From assembly GCF_002101585.1 (NCBI RefSeq), contig NZ_LQOT01000043.1:41776-105775 (forward strand): a stretch of 64,000 nucleotides of DNA, written 5' to 3'. The DNA comes from Mycolicibacter engbaekii. Lineage in GTDB: Bacteria; Actinomycetota; Actinomycetes; Mycobacteriales; Mycobacteriaceae. The position numbers and the translations under genes are program-made. This document shows positions 1 to 9,135 of the stretch, in pieces (the stretch's first letter is position 1; each line of letters opens with the position of its first letter). The notes under the pieces were generated by a model. The model was given only the letters and a program-made list of their open reading frames with translations, ran no database searches and was not told the DNA's origin.

Positions 1-1
1 G

Positions 2-1114
2 CTTACCAAGCTCACCGACAAACGGGTCGGCGTCATCGGTACCGGGTCGACGGGACTGCAGTGCATCCCGCACCTTGGTGAGTGGGCGCAACAGCTCTAC
101 GTGTTCCAGCGCACCCCGAGCACGGTGTCGGTGCGCGGCAACCGCCCCACCGACCCCCAATGGGCGGCCAGCCTCAAGCCGGGCTGGCAACGCGAACGCA
201 TGGAGAACTTCACCCGCGTCACCTGCGGAGTGGAGATGGAACTCGACCTCACCGACGACGGCTGGACACACAAGGCACTCGAACTGAGCGAGGCCGCCGT
301 AGTGCGCGAGACCCAGCGGCTGGGCCGTGAGATGACGGCCACCGAGATCGCCGACTTTCTGTTCCACGCCGATTACCTCGCGATGGAGCGGTTGCGCGCG
401 CGGATCGACCAAACCGTGCGCGACCGCAAGACCGCCGAGGCGCTCAAACCCTGGTATCGGCTGAACTGCAAGCGCCCCGGTTACCACGACCAGTACCTCG
501 ACACCTTCAACCGGGACAACGTCAGGCTGGTCGACACCGACGGGCGCGGCGTCGAGCGCTTCACCGAGACCGCCGTCGTAGTCGACGGGGCCGAGTACGA
601 GGTCGACGCACTGGTCTTCGCGACCGGCTTCGAGGTGGGCACCGAATTCACCCGACGGCTGGGCTTCGAGATCATCGGCCGCAACGACGTACGGCTCAGC
701 GACGCCTGGGCCAAAGGCATGCGGACCCTGCACGGCCTGCAGGCCCACGGCTTTCCCAATTGCTTCTTCCTCGGCTACACCCAGTCCGGGGTCTCGCCCA
801 ACTACACCCACACCGCCGAAGAACGCGCCCGCCACTTCGCCTACCTGGTCAGCACATTCGTACAGCGGGGCGCACGCACCATCGATGCCACCAAGGCCGC
901 CGAGGACCAGTGGCTGGCCGCCATGGACGAAGCGTCGGAAAAGCCCAAGGCCTTCTACGCCGAGTGCACGCCGAGCTACCTGAGCTCCGAGGGCGATCGG
1001 GAGAATCCGCACGGCATGCTCTCGACCAACTTCGGCGGCAAGCCCGTCGACTTCTTCGCGATGTTGCACGCCTGGCGCTGCTCGGGCCGGCTCGACGGGG
1101 TGATCCTGCAATGA
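2..1114 (+). CDS. Flavin-containing (Baeyer-Villiger type) monooxygenase, 5' end outside window
   Basis: Class B flavoprotein monooxygenases use FAD and NADPH to insert oxygen into ketones or other carbonyl compounds. The frame is open from the first bases, so the N-terminal FAD-binding GxGxxG lies upstream of the window. The visible part begins just before the second Rossmann motif (GVIGTGSTG, about positions 38-64), followed by [14 protein letters not shown], typical of this family after the NADPH site. Further down are [10 protein letters not shown] (the ATG/FATG motif near the second FAD contact) and [15 protein letters not shown]. The stop TGA overlaps the ATG of the TetR gene that follows (ATGA), so the two are probably co-translated. 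The substrate cannot be told from sequence. Confidence 0.88.
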   Translation, partial: LTKLTDKRVGVIGTGSTGLQCIPHLGEWAQQLYVFQRTPSTVSVRGNRPTDPQWAASLKPGWQRERMENFTRVTCGVEMELDLTDDGWTHKALELSEAAVVRETQRLGREMTATEIADFLFHADYLAMERLRARIDQTVRDRKTAEALKPWYRLNCKRPGYHDQYLDTFNRDNVRLVDTDGRGVERFTETAVVVDGAEYEVDALVFATGFEVGTEFTRRLGFEIIGRNDVRLSDAWAKGMRTLHGLQAHGFPNCFFLGYTQSGVSPNYTHTAEERARHFAYLVSTFVQRGARTIDATKAAEDQWLAAMDEASEKPKAFYAECTPSYLSSEGDRENPHGMLSTNFGGKPVDFFAMLHAWRCSGRLDGVILQ

Positions 1115-1725
1115 CCGGGCCGGCGCCGGCCGCCGGAACCGCCCCGGCCGCTGCGAAATTGACGATGCGCGACCGGCAGCGCATCATGACCCGCGACCAC
1201 ATCATGGCCGCCGCACTGGAGGCCTTCGCCGAGCGCGGCTACGTCGCGGTCACCATCGACGACATCGTGCGCCGTGCCGGCATCGGCCGGGCGACGTTCT
1301 ATCTCCATTTCGACTCCAAAGCCGCGGTGCTGCGCGAGCTGCGCAGCACCGCGATGACCGTCTGGGCCCAGCAGGACGCCCCGCGCGGTGGCGCGTCCGG
1401 CCGGCCGTCGATCAGGGCGTTCTTCGAGAAGCTGGTCGACTTCTACACCCGGACGCCGCAGCTCTACATGGCCCTGCATCAGGCGCGGGCGGCCGACCCG
1501 GAATTCGCCGCGGCGCATCGAGAGACGATGGAGGCCAACGTCGTCGAGTGGACCGAGGCCGGCGTCATGCCCGGCGCCACCGAGGCCAAGCTGCGGCTGG
1601 CCATCGCCATGATGTACACCATGGTCGATTCGTTCATGCATCTGTGGCTGGTCGACGGCTGGCCGCTGGAGCGCGAAGCCGCCATCGACGCGATGACCGA
1701 CGCCCTGCACGCCACAATGCGCTGA
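1111..1725 (+). CDS. TetR/AcrR family transcriptional regulator
   Basis: A 204-residue protein with an N-terminal TetR DNA-binding domain at about residues 25-75: the stretch [19 protein letters not shown], then [19 protein letters not shown], which matches the helix-turn-helix consensus of this family. The C-terminal part is the usual variable ligand-binding helical domain. The ATG overlaps the stop of the monooxygenase gene, so it probably regulates that operon and perhaps the transporter downstream. The ligand is unknown. No clear palindromic operator was found because the operon promoter lies outside the window. Confidence 0.88.
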   Translation: MTGPAPAAGTAPAAAKLTMRDRQRIMTRDHIMAAALEAFAERGYVAVTIDDIVRRAGIGRATFYLHFDSKAAVLRELRSTAMTVWAQQDAPRGGASGRPSIRAFFEKLVDFYTRTPQLYMALHQARAADPEFAAAHRETMEANVVEWTEAGVMPGATEAKLRLAIAMMYTMVDSFMHLWLVDGWPLEREAAIDAMTDALHATMR

Positions 1726-1813
1726 AACACCGGCCCGAGCCATTGCGGCATCTATCGTGGCACAACGCGCCACTAGACCGCTGCGCGCGCAGTTCAGACG
1801 AGAGGTTGGCGCG

Positions 1814-3205
1814 ATGACCGCACCGGCACGGCGGCACAGCGTCATGCAGTCGCTCACCGGGCTCAGTGTCCGCTATGTGGAGCGCCTCATGCCCGACCCG
1901 TATCTGTTCGCGGTGATACTTACGCTCATCGTCGCGGGACTGGTCGCGACGCTGGTCGATGGCGCCTCGGGCAGCGGCATGCTGCAGGCCTGGTACGCGG
2001 GCGTGTGGGGACCGGACAACATCTTCACCTTCGCCTTCCAGATGGTGCTGATCCTGGTGACGGGCTACACGCTGGCCGAAGCGCCCGTGCTGAAGCGGGC
2101 CATCGCGAGCATCGCGGAAAAGCCACGCACCCAAACCCAGGCGGCCTTGCTCTGCTTTGCGGTCAGCGCCGTTCTGTCCCTGCTGAACTGGGGCCTGGGC
2201 CTGGTCTCCGGCGCGCTGATCGCCCGCCAGGTCGCACGCCGCTTCCCCGATTCGCATTTCGGCTACCTGGTCGCCGCGGCGTTCACCGGGTTCATCGTCT
2301 GGACCCAAGGCCTGTCCTCATCGATCGCGCTGGCCAACACCGATCCCGGCAGCCCCATCAACGTGATCCACAAGATCGCCGGATTCACCGTGCCGTTGAG
2401 CCAGACCATCTTCCAGCCGTACAGCTGGCTGTCGGCGATCGTGGTACTGGCCGTGCTCGCGGTCGCGCTATGGCGCATGGAGCCCTCCGAAAGCCTTGCT
2501 CCCGACCCCGCGGTGTTCGACGACCAGGGTGCCGTCGACAGTGCGGGCAACCGGACGTTCGCCGAATGGCTGGAGAACCTGTGGGTGCTCAACGTCGTGC
2601 TCTTCGCCGCGGGCATCACCTATTTCGCCGCCAGCGGCTTTGTGCTCAATGTCTCCTCGATGATCATGCTGTTCACCGTCACCAGCGCCCTACTGCACCG
2701 CACTCCGATCCGATTCATCCGGGCGTTCACCGGTGCGGCGAAGGTCTCCGGGCCCCTCCTGCTGCAATATCCGCTGTACGGCGGTCTGGTCGGGCTGTTG
2801 GCCTATCAGGGCGCCGAGGGCGCCAAGCCACTGCAGACCCTGCTGGCCCAAACCCTGGTGAACGGCGCGAGCGTGTACACGTTGCCGTTTCTCACCTTCG
2901 TCGGGTCGGTGATCATCAGCCTGTTCGTGCCGTCCGGTGGCGGCCACTGGGCGGTGCAGGGGCCGATCGCCGTCGACTCCGCGCTGGCGATCGGCCAGCA
3001 CTCCCCCGGTTATCTGGGGCTGGTCTCCATGGCCGTCGCCGTTGGCGAGGGCGTGACGAACATGATCCAGCCGTTCTGGCTGCTGCCGTTGCTGGCGATC
3101 GCCAAGCTGCATGTCCGCCAGGTCATGGGTTTCACCCTGGTGGCGTTCTTCATCGGTTTCACCGTGTTGGGAGCGATGACGCTGATTGCCCCGTTGGTGA
3201 TCTGA
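1814..3205 (+). CDS. Short-chain fatty acid transporter, AtoE family
   Basis: A 463-residue integral membrane protein. The start VRYVERLMPDPYLFAVILT is characteristic of the AtoE/short-chain fatty acid transporter family, and about a dozen hydrophobic segments follow. Conserved family stretches include GLGLVSGALIARQVAR and FVPSGGGHWAVQGPI near the C-terminus. The ATG at 1814 was chosen because GAGAGG lies about 8 bases upstream, and the family begins close to this residue; an in-frame extension to 1757 has no such support. Members take up acetoacetate or butyrate-like acids in other bacteria; here the substrate is inferred only. It faces the convergent permease gene with a 4-base gap. Confidence 0.88.
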   Translation: MTAPARRHSVMQSLTGLSVRYVERLMPDPYLFAVILTLIVAGLVATLVDGASGSGMLQAWYAGVWGPDNIFTFAFQMVLILVTGYTLAEAPVLKRAIASIAEKPRTQTQAALLCFAVSAVLSLLNWGLGLVSGALIARQVARRFPDSHFGYLVAAAFTGFIVWTQGLSSSIALANTDPGSPINVIHKIAGFTVPLSQTIFQPYSWLSAIVVLAVLAVALWRMEPSESLAPDPAVFDDQGAVDSAGNRTFAEWLENLWVLNVVLFAAGITYFAASGFVLNVSSMIMLFTVTSALLHRTPIRFIRAFTGAAKVSGPLLLQYPLYGGLVGLLAYQGAEGAKPLQTLLAQTLVNGASVYTLPFLTFVGSVIISLFVPSGGGHWAVQGPIAVDSALAIGQHSPGYLGLVSMAVAVGEGVTNMIQPFWLLPLLAIAKLHVRQVMGFTLVAFFIGFTVLGAMTLIAPLVI

Positions 3206-3209
3206 CGCT

Positions 3210-4496
3210 TCAACGGCGCCTTGCCGCCGCGGCATACCGGCGCACGCCGTAGACGGCGATCCCGACGGCGAAGACCGCCAGCCCGGCCAGAACCGAGACC
3301 CGCGGCATGGCGCACGCGACGATGAGGCACCCGGCCAGCCCGACGAGCGGAATCAGCCGCGGCGGACGGCCTTCGCGGGCCGACAAGGTCAAGGCGGAAG
3401 CGTTCGCCAGCGCGTAGTAGACCAGAACCGCGAACGACGAGAACCCGATCGCTTCCCGAAGATCGGCGGTGGCGGCCACCACCGCGACCACAACCCCCAC
3501 CGCCAGCTCGGCGTGATGGGGTACCCCGAACCGCGGATGCACCGCCGCCAGCCCAGTCGGCAGATACCGGTCCCGGGCCATTGCCAGCGTGGTCCGCGAC
3601 ACCCCCAAGATCAGCGCGAGCAGTGATCCCGTCGCCGCAACCACCGCCGCCACGCGTACCGCCGGAGCCAGCCACGGCGCCCCGGCGTCGACGACGATCT
3701 GCCCCAGCGGCGCCGGTGATTCGGCAAGGCGCTGCGGGCCAAGGACATTCAACGCAGCTACCGCTGTCAGCGCGTAGAACACCAGGGCCACCCCCAGAGC
3801 GATCGGGATAGCGCGGGGAATGGTGCGGGCCGGATCGCGAACCTCCTCACCCAGCGTGGCGATGCGCGCATAGCCGGCGAACGCGAAGAACAGCAGCCCC
3901 GCCGCCTGCAGCACCCCGCCCAGGCGGGCCGAGGGCACCGGTGTGACCGGGAGCGAAGCGGGAGTACCGACGAACGCGGTCACGATCACCGCGGCCAGCA
4001 CGGCCAGCACCACGGCCACGATCGCCCGGGTCAGCCACGCCGATTTCTGCACACCGGCCAGGTTCACCGCGGTCAGCGCGACCACCGTGGCCGCCGCGAC
4101 CGCATGCGGATGCGCCGGCCACGCATAAACCCCCACCGTCAGCGCCATCGCCGCACACGAGGCCGTCTTGCCGACCACGAAACCCCAGCCGGCCAGGTAT
4201 CCCCAGAAGGGGCCCAGCCGCTCCCGGCCGTACACGTAGGTGCCCCCGGAGGCCGGGTACAGCGCCGCCAGCCGGGCCGACGAGGTCGCATTGCAGTAGG
4301 CGATCACCGCCGCGATGGCCAATCCGAACAGCAGCGCCCCGCCCGCCGCCTGAGCGGCCGGCGCCATCGCCACAAAGATTCCCGCCCCCACCATGGAGCC
4401 CAGGCCGATCAGCACCGCGTCGAAGACACCCAGCTGGCGCCGCAATGGCGCATGCGGCGCCCCGCCTGGCACCGGCATCTGCGGCTCGTCCGGCAT
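3210..4496 (-). CDS. APC-family amino acid permease
   Basis: A 428-residue protein with about twelve predicted membrane segments. The N-terminal VLIGLGSMVGAGIFV is the first-helix motif of the amino acid-polyamine-organocation superfamily (substrate-binding GAGIF), and later EEVRDPARTIPRAIP matches the conserved cytosolic loop of the same family. The start at 4496 has GGGGGA six bases upstream; an in-frame ATG nine codons earlier (4523) is the alternative. The amino acid or amine carried cannot be inferred. It is transcribed away from the oxygenase gene at 4660, with a 163-base divergent intergenic region. Confidence 0.87.
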   Translation of the reverse strand: MPDEPQMPVPGGAPHAPLRRQLGVFDAVLIGLGSMVGAGIFVAMAPAAQAAGGALLFGLAIAAVIAYCNATSSARLAALYPASGGTYVYGRERLGPFWGYLAGWGFVVGKTASCAAMALTVGVYAWPAHPHAVAAATVVALTAVNLAGVQKSAWLTRAIVAVVLAVLAAVIVTAFVGTPASLPVTPVPSARLGGVLQAAGLLFFAFAGYARIATLGEEVRDPARTIPRAIPIALGVALVFYALTAVAALNVLGPQRLAESPAPLGQIVVDAGAPWLAPAVRVAAVVAATGSLLALILGVSRTTLAMARDRYLPTGLAAVHPRFGVPHHAELAVGVVVAVVAATADLREAIGFSSFAVLVYYALANASALTLSAREGRPPRLIPLVGLAGCLIVACAMPRVSVLAGLAVFAVGIAVYGVRRYAAAARRR

Positions 4497-4659
4497 TGAA
4501 GATCCCCCACGTCGACCGCTCATCGATTTGGTCTGTTCACGATAGGCGGCGAGCGCTGGTGGGTCCTCGACGCCGAGGCTGTGTGGCAGTTCTTCACACC
4601 TGTGAAGGACTCGTTGACGCGGTTTGGCGTGACGTTCGCGATGGTGCAGTGTCGATGAC

Positions 4660-5652
4660 ATGTTGCCCGTGCTCGACCTGTCTGACACTGAGACCGACCC
4701 GGAGCGTTTCCGCGTTGCGTTGCGGGAGGCGGCACACACGTTCGGTTTCTTCTACCTGACCGGACACGGTGTCCCGGCCGCTCAGATCACGAACACCCTG
4801 GCCTTGGCCAGGACGTTCTTCGCCCTGCCGGTACCCGAGAAGAACCGAATCAGTCAGTTGCAAAGTCCGCAGTTCCGCGGCTACTCACGGCTGGGCGGTG
4901 AGCTGACGAACGGCCTGGTCGACTGGCGCGAGCAGATCGACATCGGTCCAGAGCGACCCGTGGTGCCCGAGGCGCAGGGCTACTGGCGCTTGCAGGGCAC
5001 CAACCTGTGGCCCGATCAACCGGCCGGGTTCCGGGAGGCGTTCGAGCAGTGGGACCGCCAGCTGTCGGCGGTCGGCTTGCGGCTGCTCAGGCAGTGGGCT
5101 GTGTCGCTGGGGGCAACCGAAGACCTGTTCGACGCCGCGTTCGTTCTGCCGGCGACCCTGATCAAGGTCGTGCGCTACCCCGGCCGCGCCGACGGCGAAC
5201 AGGGAGTTGGCGCGCACAAGGATTCGGGGGTGCTGACGCTGCTGCTGGTAGAGCCTGAATCCGACGGATTGCAGGTGGAGCTCACCACCGGTGAATGGGT
5301 CGACGTACCGCCACTCCCGGGTGCCTTCATCGTCAACATCGGCGAACTTCTCGAGGTCGCCACCGGTGGTTATCTGCGGGCCACCCAGCACCGGGTGCTG
5401 TCACCAAAGCCCGGCACCGACCGGGTGTCCATCCCGTACTTCCTCAACCCTGCCCTGGACGCCACGATCCCCGTGATCACCTTGCCGCCGGAACTGGCCA
5501 GACTGGCCCGCGGTGTCGAGGCCGATCCTGACAATCCCATCTTCAATACCTACGGCGAGAATGCCTGGAAGTCCCGCACCCGAGCGCATCCCGACGTCGC
5601 CGAACTTCATCACGGAATCACCCCGCCGCTCTCCGGCGCTTCGAGCTACTGA
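4660..5652 (+). CDS. Isopenicillin N synthase-like Fe(II)/2-oxoglutarate-dependent oxygenase
   Basis: A 330-residue cytosolic oxygenase of the IPNS/2OG-Fe(II) superfamily. The N-terminal non-haem dioxygenase domain (about residues 3-120) is followed by the double-stranded beta-helix catalytic domain. The iron triad is visible as H186-x-D188 (AHKDSG) and H244 (ATQHRV), and the 2-oxoglutarate carboxylate pair as R255-x-S257 (DRVSIPYFLNP). All residues needed for activity are present. The substrate is unknown; relatives hydroxylate or desaturate small molecules. It stands 63 bases upstream of a LysR regulator and opposite an amino-acid permease, so an amino-acid-derived substrate is possible but is only a guess. 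Confidence 0.88.
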   Translation: MLPVLDLSDTETDPERFRVALREAAHTFGFFYLTGHGVPAAQITNTLALARTFFALPVPEKNRISQLQSPQFRGYSRLGGELTNGLVDWREQIDIGPERPVVPEAQGYWRLQGTNLWPDQPAGFREAFEQWDRQLSAVGLRLLRQWAVSLGATEDLFDAAFVLPATLIKVVRYPGRADGEQGVGAHKDSGVLTLLLVEPESDGLQVELTTGEWVDVPPLPGAFIVNIGELLEVATGGYLRATQHRVLSPKPGTDRVSIPYFLNPALDATIPVITLPPELARLARGVEADPDNPIFNTYGENAWKSRTRAHPDVAELHHGITPPLSGASSY

Positions 5653-5715
5653 GCATTGGCGTCGCCGTGATCGCAAACCTATCGACGACGAGACTCCTGC
5701 CCTAGCCTTCCCGGG

Positions 5716-6669
5716 ATGTTCGACGTGCGCAGGCTGGTGGTGCTGCAGGAAATCGCGCGTGCCGGATCGTTGAGCGCGGCAGCCGTCGCGCTGAATTACA
5801 CCACTTCGGCGGTGTCGCAGCAGGTCACTGCTCTGGAACGCGATGTGTGCTGCTCACTGCTGGTGCGCGGCCCCTCGGGTGCGCGCCTGACACTGGCGGG
5901 ACGCAAGCTGCTCGAGCATGCTCCGGCGATCATGGGTGCGGTTGCCGCCGCCGAACGCGACCTCGCATCGATCACCGCTGCGAGACCCGGTGTGGTGCGC
6001 ATTGCGTCGTTCGCCAGCGCCGCCGCGGTAATCCTTCCGCCCGCGATCGCCCAGGTCCGCCGCGCGCTGCCCGGGGTGGGGGTGGAGTTGGTGGCCGTAG
6101 ACCCCGACGACGGAGTCGAAATGTTGCGCAGCGGAGACGCCGACGCCGCAATGGTCACCGAAGTCCCGGGCGAGCGACCCGAATTTCCGGGCATCAGCAC
6201 CATGGGGGTGTACAACGACGAGTTCTTCGTTGTTCTGCCACTCGGACACCGCCTCGCGGGGCGGGCCGAAGTAGCGCTGGCAGAACTCGCCCGCGACAAC
6301 TGGGTGGTGAGCACCCAGACGGGTCAGTGTCCAGACACCCGCGTTTTCCGGAGTGCTTGCCAGCGTGCTGGATTCGAGCCGACGGTCAGTTACCGCGCGG
6401 AAGAATACGCAACCGTGCAAGGCCTCGTCGCTGCTGGGCTCGGCGTATCCCTGGTACCGTCGCTGGCCGCGTTGGGGTCGCGCCCCGACGTCGCCGTGCG
6501 AAGGGTTTCTGGACATCGTCCCGCGCGCACGGTCGCCATCGCCACCACCTCTCCCCCGGCGCCGGCCAGCGTTCTGGCGGCCGTGATCGGTTTCATCGCC
6601 GCTGCCGGGGCGGCAACCGCGGAAAGCGCCGTGTGCAGTGTTGCTGCACACGCTTCCAGCGTCGCTTGA
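5716..6669 (+). CDS. LysR-family transcriptional regulator
   Basis: A 317-residue regulator. Residues 1-60 form the winged helix-turn-helix (MFDVRRLVVLQEIARAGSLS, then NYTTSAVSQQVTALE), and the rest is the periplasmic-binding-protein-like effector domain. A TAGCCT hexamer ends seven bases before the ATG and no Shine-Dalgarno sequence is present, so the mRNA may be leaderless. The gene lies 79 bases upstream of the SfnB-like gene in the same direction, so it is the obvious candidate regulator of the 6.7-10.8 kb operon. The inducer is not known. Confidence 0.9.
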   Translation: MFDVRRLVVLQEIARAGSLSAAAVALNYTTSAVSQQVTALERDVCCSLLVRGPSGARLTLAGRKLLEHAPAIMGAVAAAERDLASITAARPGVVRIASFASAAAVILPPAIAQVRRALPGVGVELVAVDPDDGVEMLRSGDADAAMVTEVPGERPEFPGISTMGVYNDEFFVVLPLGHRLAGRAEVALAELARDNWVVSTQTGQCPDTRVFRSACQRAGFEPTVSYRAEEYATVQGLVAAGLGVSLVPSLAALGSRPDVAVRRVSGHRPARTVAIATTSPPAPASVLAAVIGFIAAAGAATAESAVCSVAAHASSVA

Positions 6670-6748
6670 ACCGACTGTTCAACTCCGCCCCGCTTTCCTA
6701 GGTTTCTCCTCCGACAGGCTCGAACTACACCATCAGGAGTCATCAGCG

Positions 6749-7975
6749 ATGCCCATCAGCGACACCGCCGTACCCGTTCTGCGGTCGGTCGAGGACGTTT
6801 TGGACACCGCGGCCACCATCGCAGCGTCAGTTGCCGTGGGCGCCGTCCAGCGTGAGATCGACGGCACCCTGCCGACCGAAGCACTCAGGCAGATCAGCAA
6901 CTCGGGCCTGCTGGGCATTCTGGTGCCCGCAAGCTTCGGCGGACCGGATCTGCCGCGCTCCACCGCCGTCGAGGTGCTGCGCGTTCTCGCGCAAGCCGAC
7001 GCCTCAGTCGGCCAGTTACTGCTGTCGCATTACGTCCTGACCGCCGCTCTCAGCGGTCTCGCGTCGCGTGAACCCGCCCCGAGGATTTATCGAGACGTCC
7101 TCAACGGCGCCCAACTCGGTAACGCCAGCGTCGAGCGCGGCACCCGCACCAGCGTGGAACGCAAGACCACCGTGACCCGCCATTCCGACGGTGGTTGGGT
7201 GCTCGAGGGCACCAAGTTCTACGCCACCGGATCACTCGGCGCGACGTGGATCGCAGTGGCCGCACGTATCAGTGGAACCGACCACGGTGCGACCGTCTTC
7301 GTTCGCCCCGACGACCCGGGCGTCACGTTGAGCCTGGATGCGTGGTCAGCCTTCGGGCAGCGCGGCACGGCCAGCGGGGAAGTTGTTCTGGACAAGGTGC
7401 ACGTCGCCGATGATCTCGTCATCGACGAAGGACCCGACCCCGACCCCATCACGGCGGACCCGTCGGTGTTGGGGGCATTCGACCAGGCGCTGCACACGGC
7501 CATTGATGTCGGCGCCGCTCGCGCCGCCCTCGAAGACGGTGCGCGATTCGTCGCATCGCGCAGCAGGCCCTGGTTCGAGGCGCAGGTCGAGCGCGCCGCC
7601 GACGAACCACACGTCGTCCGCCGATTCGGCGAGCTGACAGCCAAGCTGTACGCCCTGGAAGCTTTGTTGGCCCACGGCTCGCGCCTGGTCGACGACGCGC
7701 TGGCGGCACCGGTATTGACTCGCCCGGCAGCGGCGGCCGCCTCTCTTCAGGTGGCTGCCGCAAAGGCGCTCGCTCAGGAGTACTCCGTCGAGATCGCCAA
7801 CGGAATCTTCGAACTCGCCGGAGCATCGGCAACCGACACCAAATTCGCGCTCGACCGGCACTGGCGCAACCTGCGCGTGCACACCCTGCACGACCCCGCG
7901 CGATGGAAATACGTCCACCTGGGACGGCATACCCTCGACGGAATTCTTCCGCCTCGGCTGGGCCTGCTCCTGTGA
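6749..7975 (+). CDS. SfnB-like acyl-CoA-dehydrogenase-fold flavin oxidoreductase
   Basis: A 408-residue protein of the acyl-CoA dehydrogenase fold. The N-terminal helical domain (QISNSGLLGILVPASFGGPD, then EVLRVLAQADASVGQLLLSH) and the central flavin-binding part (EGTKFYATGSLGATWIAVAA) match SfnB/DszC-like enzymes, which use reduced flavin and oxygen on organosulfur compounds rather than desaturating acyl-CoA. The ATG at 6749 has CAGGAG about ten bases upstream. It is the first gene of a likely three-gene operon with the MetE-like protein (23-base gap) and the TPR protein. The family suggests sulfur scavenging or thioether oxidation; the true substrate is not shown by the sequence. Confidence 0.8.
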   Translation: MPISDTAVPVLRSVEDVLDTAATIAASVAVGAVQREIDGTLPTEALRQISNSGLLGILVPASFGGPDLPRSTAVEVLRVLAQADASVGQLLLSHYVLTAALSGLASREPAPRIYRDVLNGAQLGNASVERGTRTSVERKTTVTRHSDGGWVLEGTKFYATGSLGATWIAVAARISGTDHGATVFVRPDDPGVTLSLDAWSAFGQRGTASGEVVLDKVHVADDLVIDEGPDPDPITADPSVLGAFDQALHTAIDVGAARAALEDGARFVASRSRPWFEAQVERAADEPHVVRRFGELTAKLYALEALLAHGSRLVDDALAAPVLTRPAAAAASLQVAAAKALAQEYSVEIANGIFELAGASATDTKFALDRHWRNLRVHTLHDPARWKYVHLGRHTLDGILPPRLGLLL

Positions 7976-7998
7976 CAAGACAATCCGAAGGAGCGCTG

Positions 7999-9048
7999 GT
8001 GACCAGCTTCTATCTGACCGGCAGTATCAACGTCCCCACGACCCAGGCCGCGTTCCACCTCGTCGGCGAACGCCTGCAGCCCGGCGTGCGCCGTGTCCCC
8101 GACGGTGAGCCCGGCGACCGCGCGAATTGGGTGCTCAACCATTCGGCCCATTTCCTGTCCAACACCACCCTGGACGTTTCCGACAACCGCGCCAGAGTCC
8201 GGCCGGCAACGGCGGTCTCCTTCGGCCACGTCGACTACCACTCGCCGGCGCTTGCGTCCTACCGCGACTTTCGCACCGCCCGCGACTCCGGTGTCCTTGC
8301 GCCCGACAGTAGGTTCCTGGTGTCGATCGCCACCCCGTTCAACGCGGTGAACTCGTTCGTCCACTTCGAATCACAGGTCGAAGTGGCCCTGGCCTACGAA
8401 TCTGCACTGCGGCGCAGCGTCGACGCGATCCAGGAAGCGATCCCGGCCGCCGACCTGGCCATCCAGTGGGACCTGCCCACCGAGCTGGCCACCATCGAAG
8501 GGTGGTTCCCCAATCCCTACCCTGACCACGAATCGATCTTCGCGGCTACCGCACGGCTGGCGGCCTGGGTCGCTGACGACGTCGACCTGACGTTTCACCT
8601 GTGCTACGGAGACTCGAAGTTCGGCGCGTCACCGTTTATGGGCGAGCCGCCGACCGAAGAGGCCGCCGCGCGCGGCGGCCGACACATCCTGCCGCGTGAT
8701 ACGTCCGCGATCGTCGCGTTGTCCAACGGCCTGGCTCGTCACATCGCGCGCCCTATCAACGCGATTCAGGCCGCCACCGTGGTCACTTGGACCAAACGCG
8801 CCCACTGGCAGCCGCTCGCAGGGCTGGCCCTGGAACCTGAAACGGAGTTCTATCTCGGCCTGCTCAACGCCGATGACGGCGCCGCCGGTGCTCGGCGGCG
8901 GGCGGCTATCGCTGCCGAATTCCTGCCCCGGTTCGGGCTGTCCACCGAGTGCGGCCTCGGACGGCACTCCCCCGAACAACTCGAAGCCGTGCTCGTCGCC
9001 TGGAAGGAGCTGTCCACCACTGACGATCCCGTCCTGCTGCCCTCCTGA
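7999..9048 (+). CDS. Stand-alone MetE-like (cobalamin-independent methionine synthase superfamily) protein
   Basis: A 349-residue protein resembling the C-terminal catalytic barrel of cobalamin-independent methionine synthase. H200 and C202 (in LTFHLCYGDS) and C318 (in STECGLGRHSPEQL) sit where MetE has its zinc ligands (HxC and a C-terminal cysteine in a CGL context), and AIQWDLP resembles the conserved acidic barrel strand. The N-terminal folate-side half of MetE is absent. The GTG start is supported by GAAGGAG seven to eight bases upstream. Stand-alone barrels can be methyltransferases that use other methyl donors; the donor and acceptor here are unknown. Its position after an SfnB-like gene suggests sulfur metabolism. 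Confidence 0.7.
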   Translation: MTSFYLTGSINVPTTQAAFHLVGERLQPGVRRVPDGEPGDRANWVLNHSAHFLSNTTLDVSDNRARVRPATAVSFGHVDYHSPALASYRDFRTARDSGVLAPDSRFLVSIATPFNAVNSFVHFESQVEVALAYESALRRSVDAIQEAIPAADLAIQWDLPTELATIEGWFPNPYPDHESIFAATARLAAWVADDVDLTFHLCYGDSKFGASPFMGEPPTEEAAARGGRHILPRDTSAIVALSNGLARHIARPINAIQAATVVTWTKRAHWQPLAGLALEPETEFYLGLLNADDGAAGARRRAAIAAEFLPRFGLSTECGLGRHSPEQLEAVLVAWKELSTTDDPVLLPS

Positions 9049-9135
9049 GCGCTCACGGTCCCCCACGGTGACGTGACCGACCGTCATTTGGTGGAATCAG
9101 GCCTTGCGATGAGCCATGAACGAGGAGCAGACACG

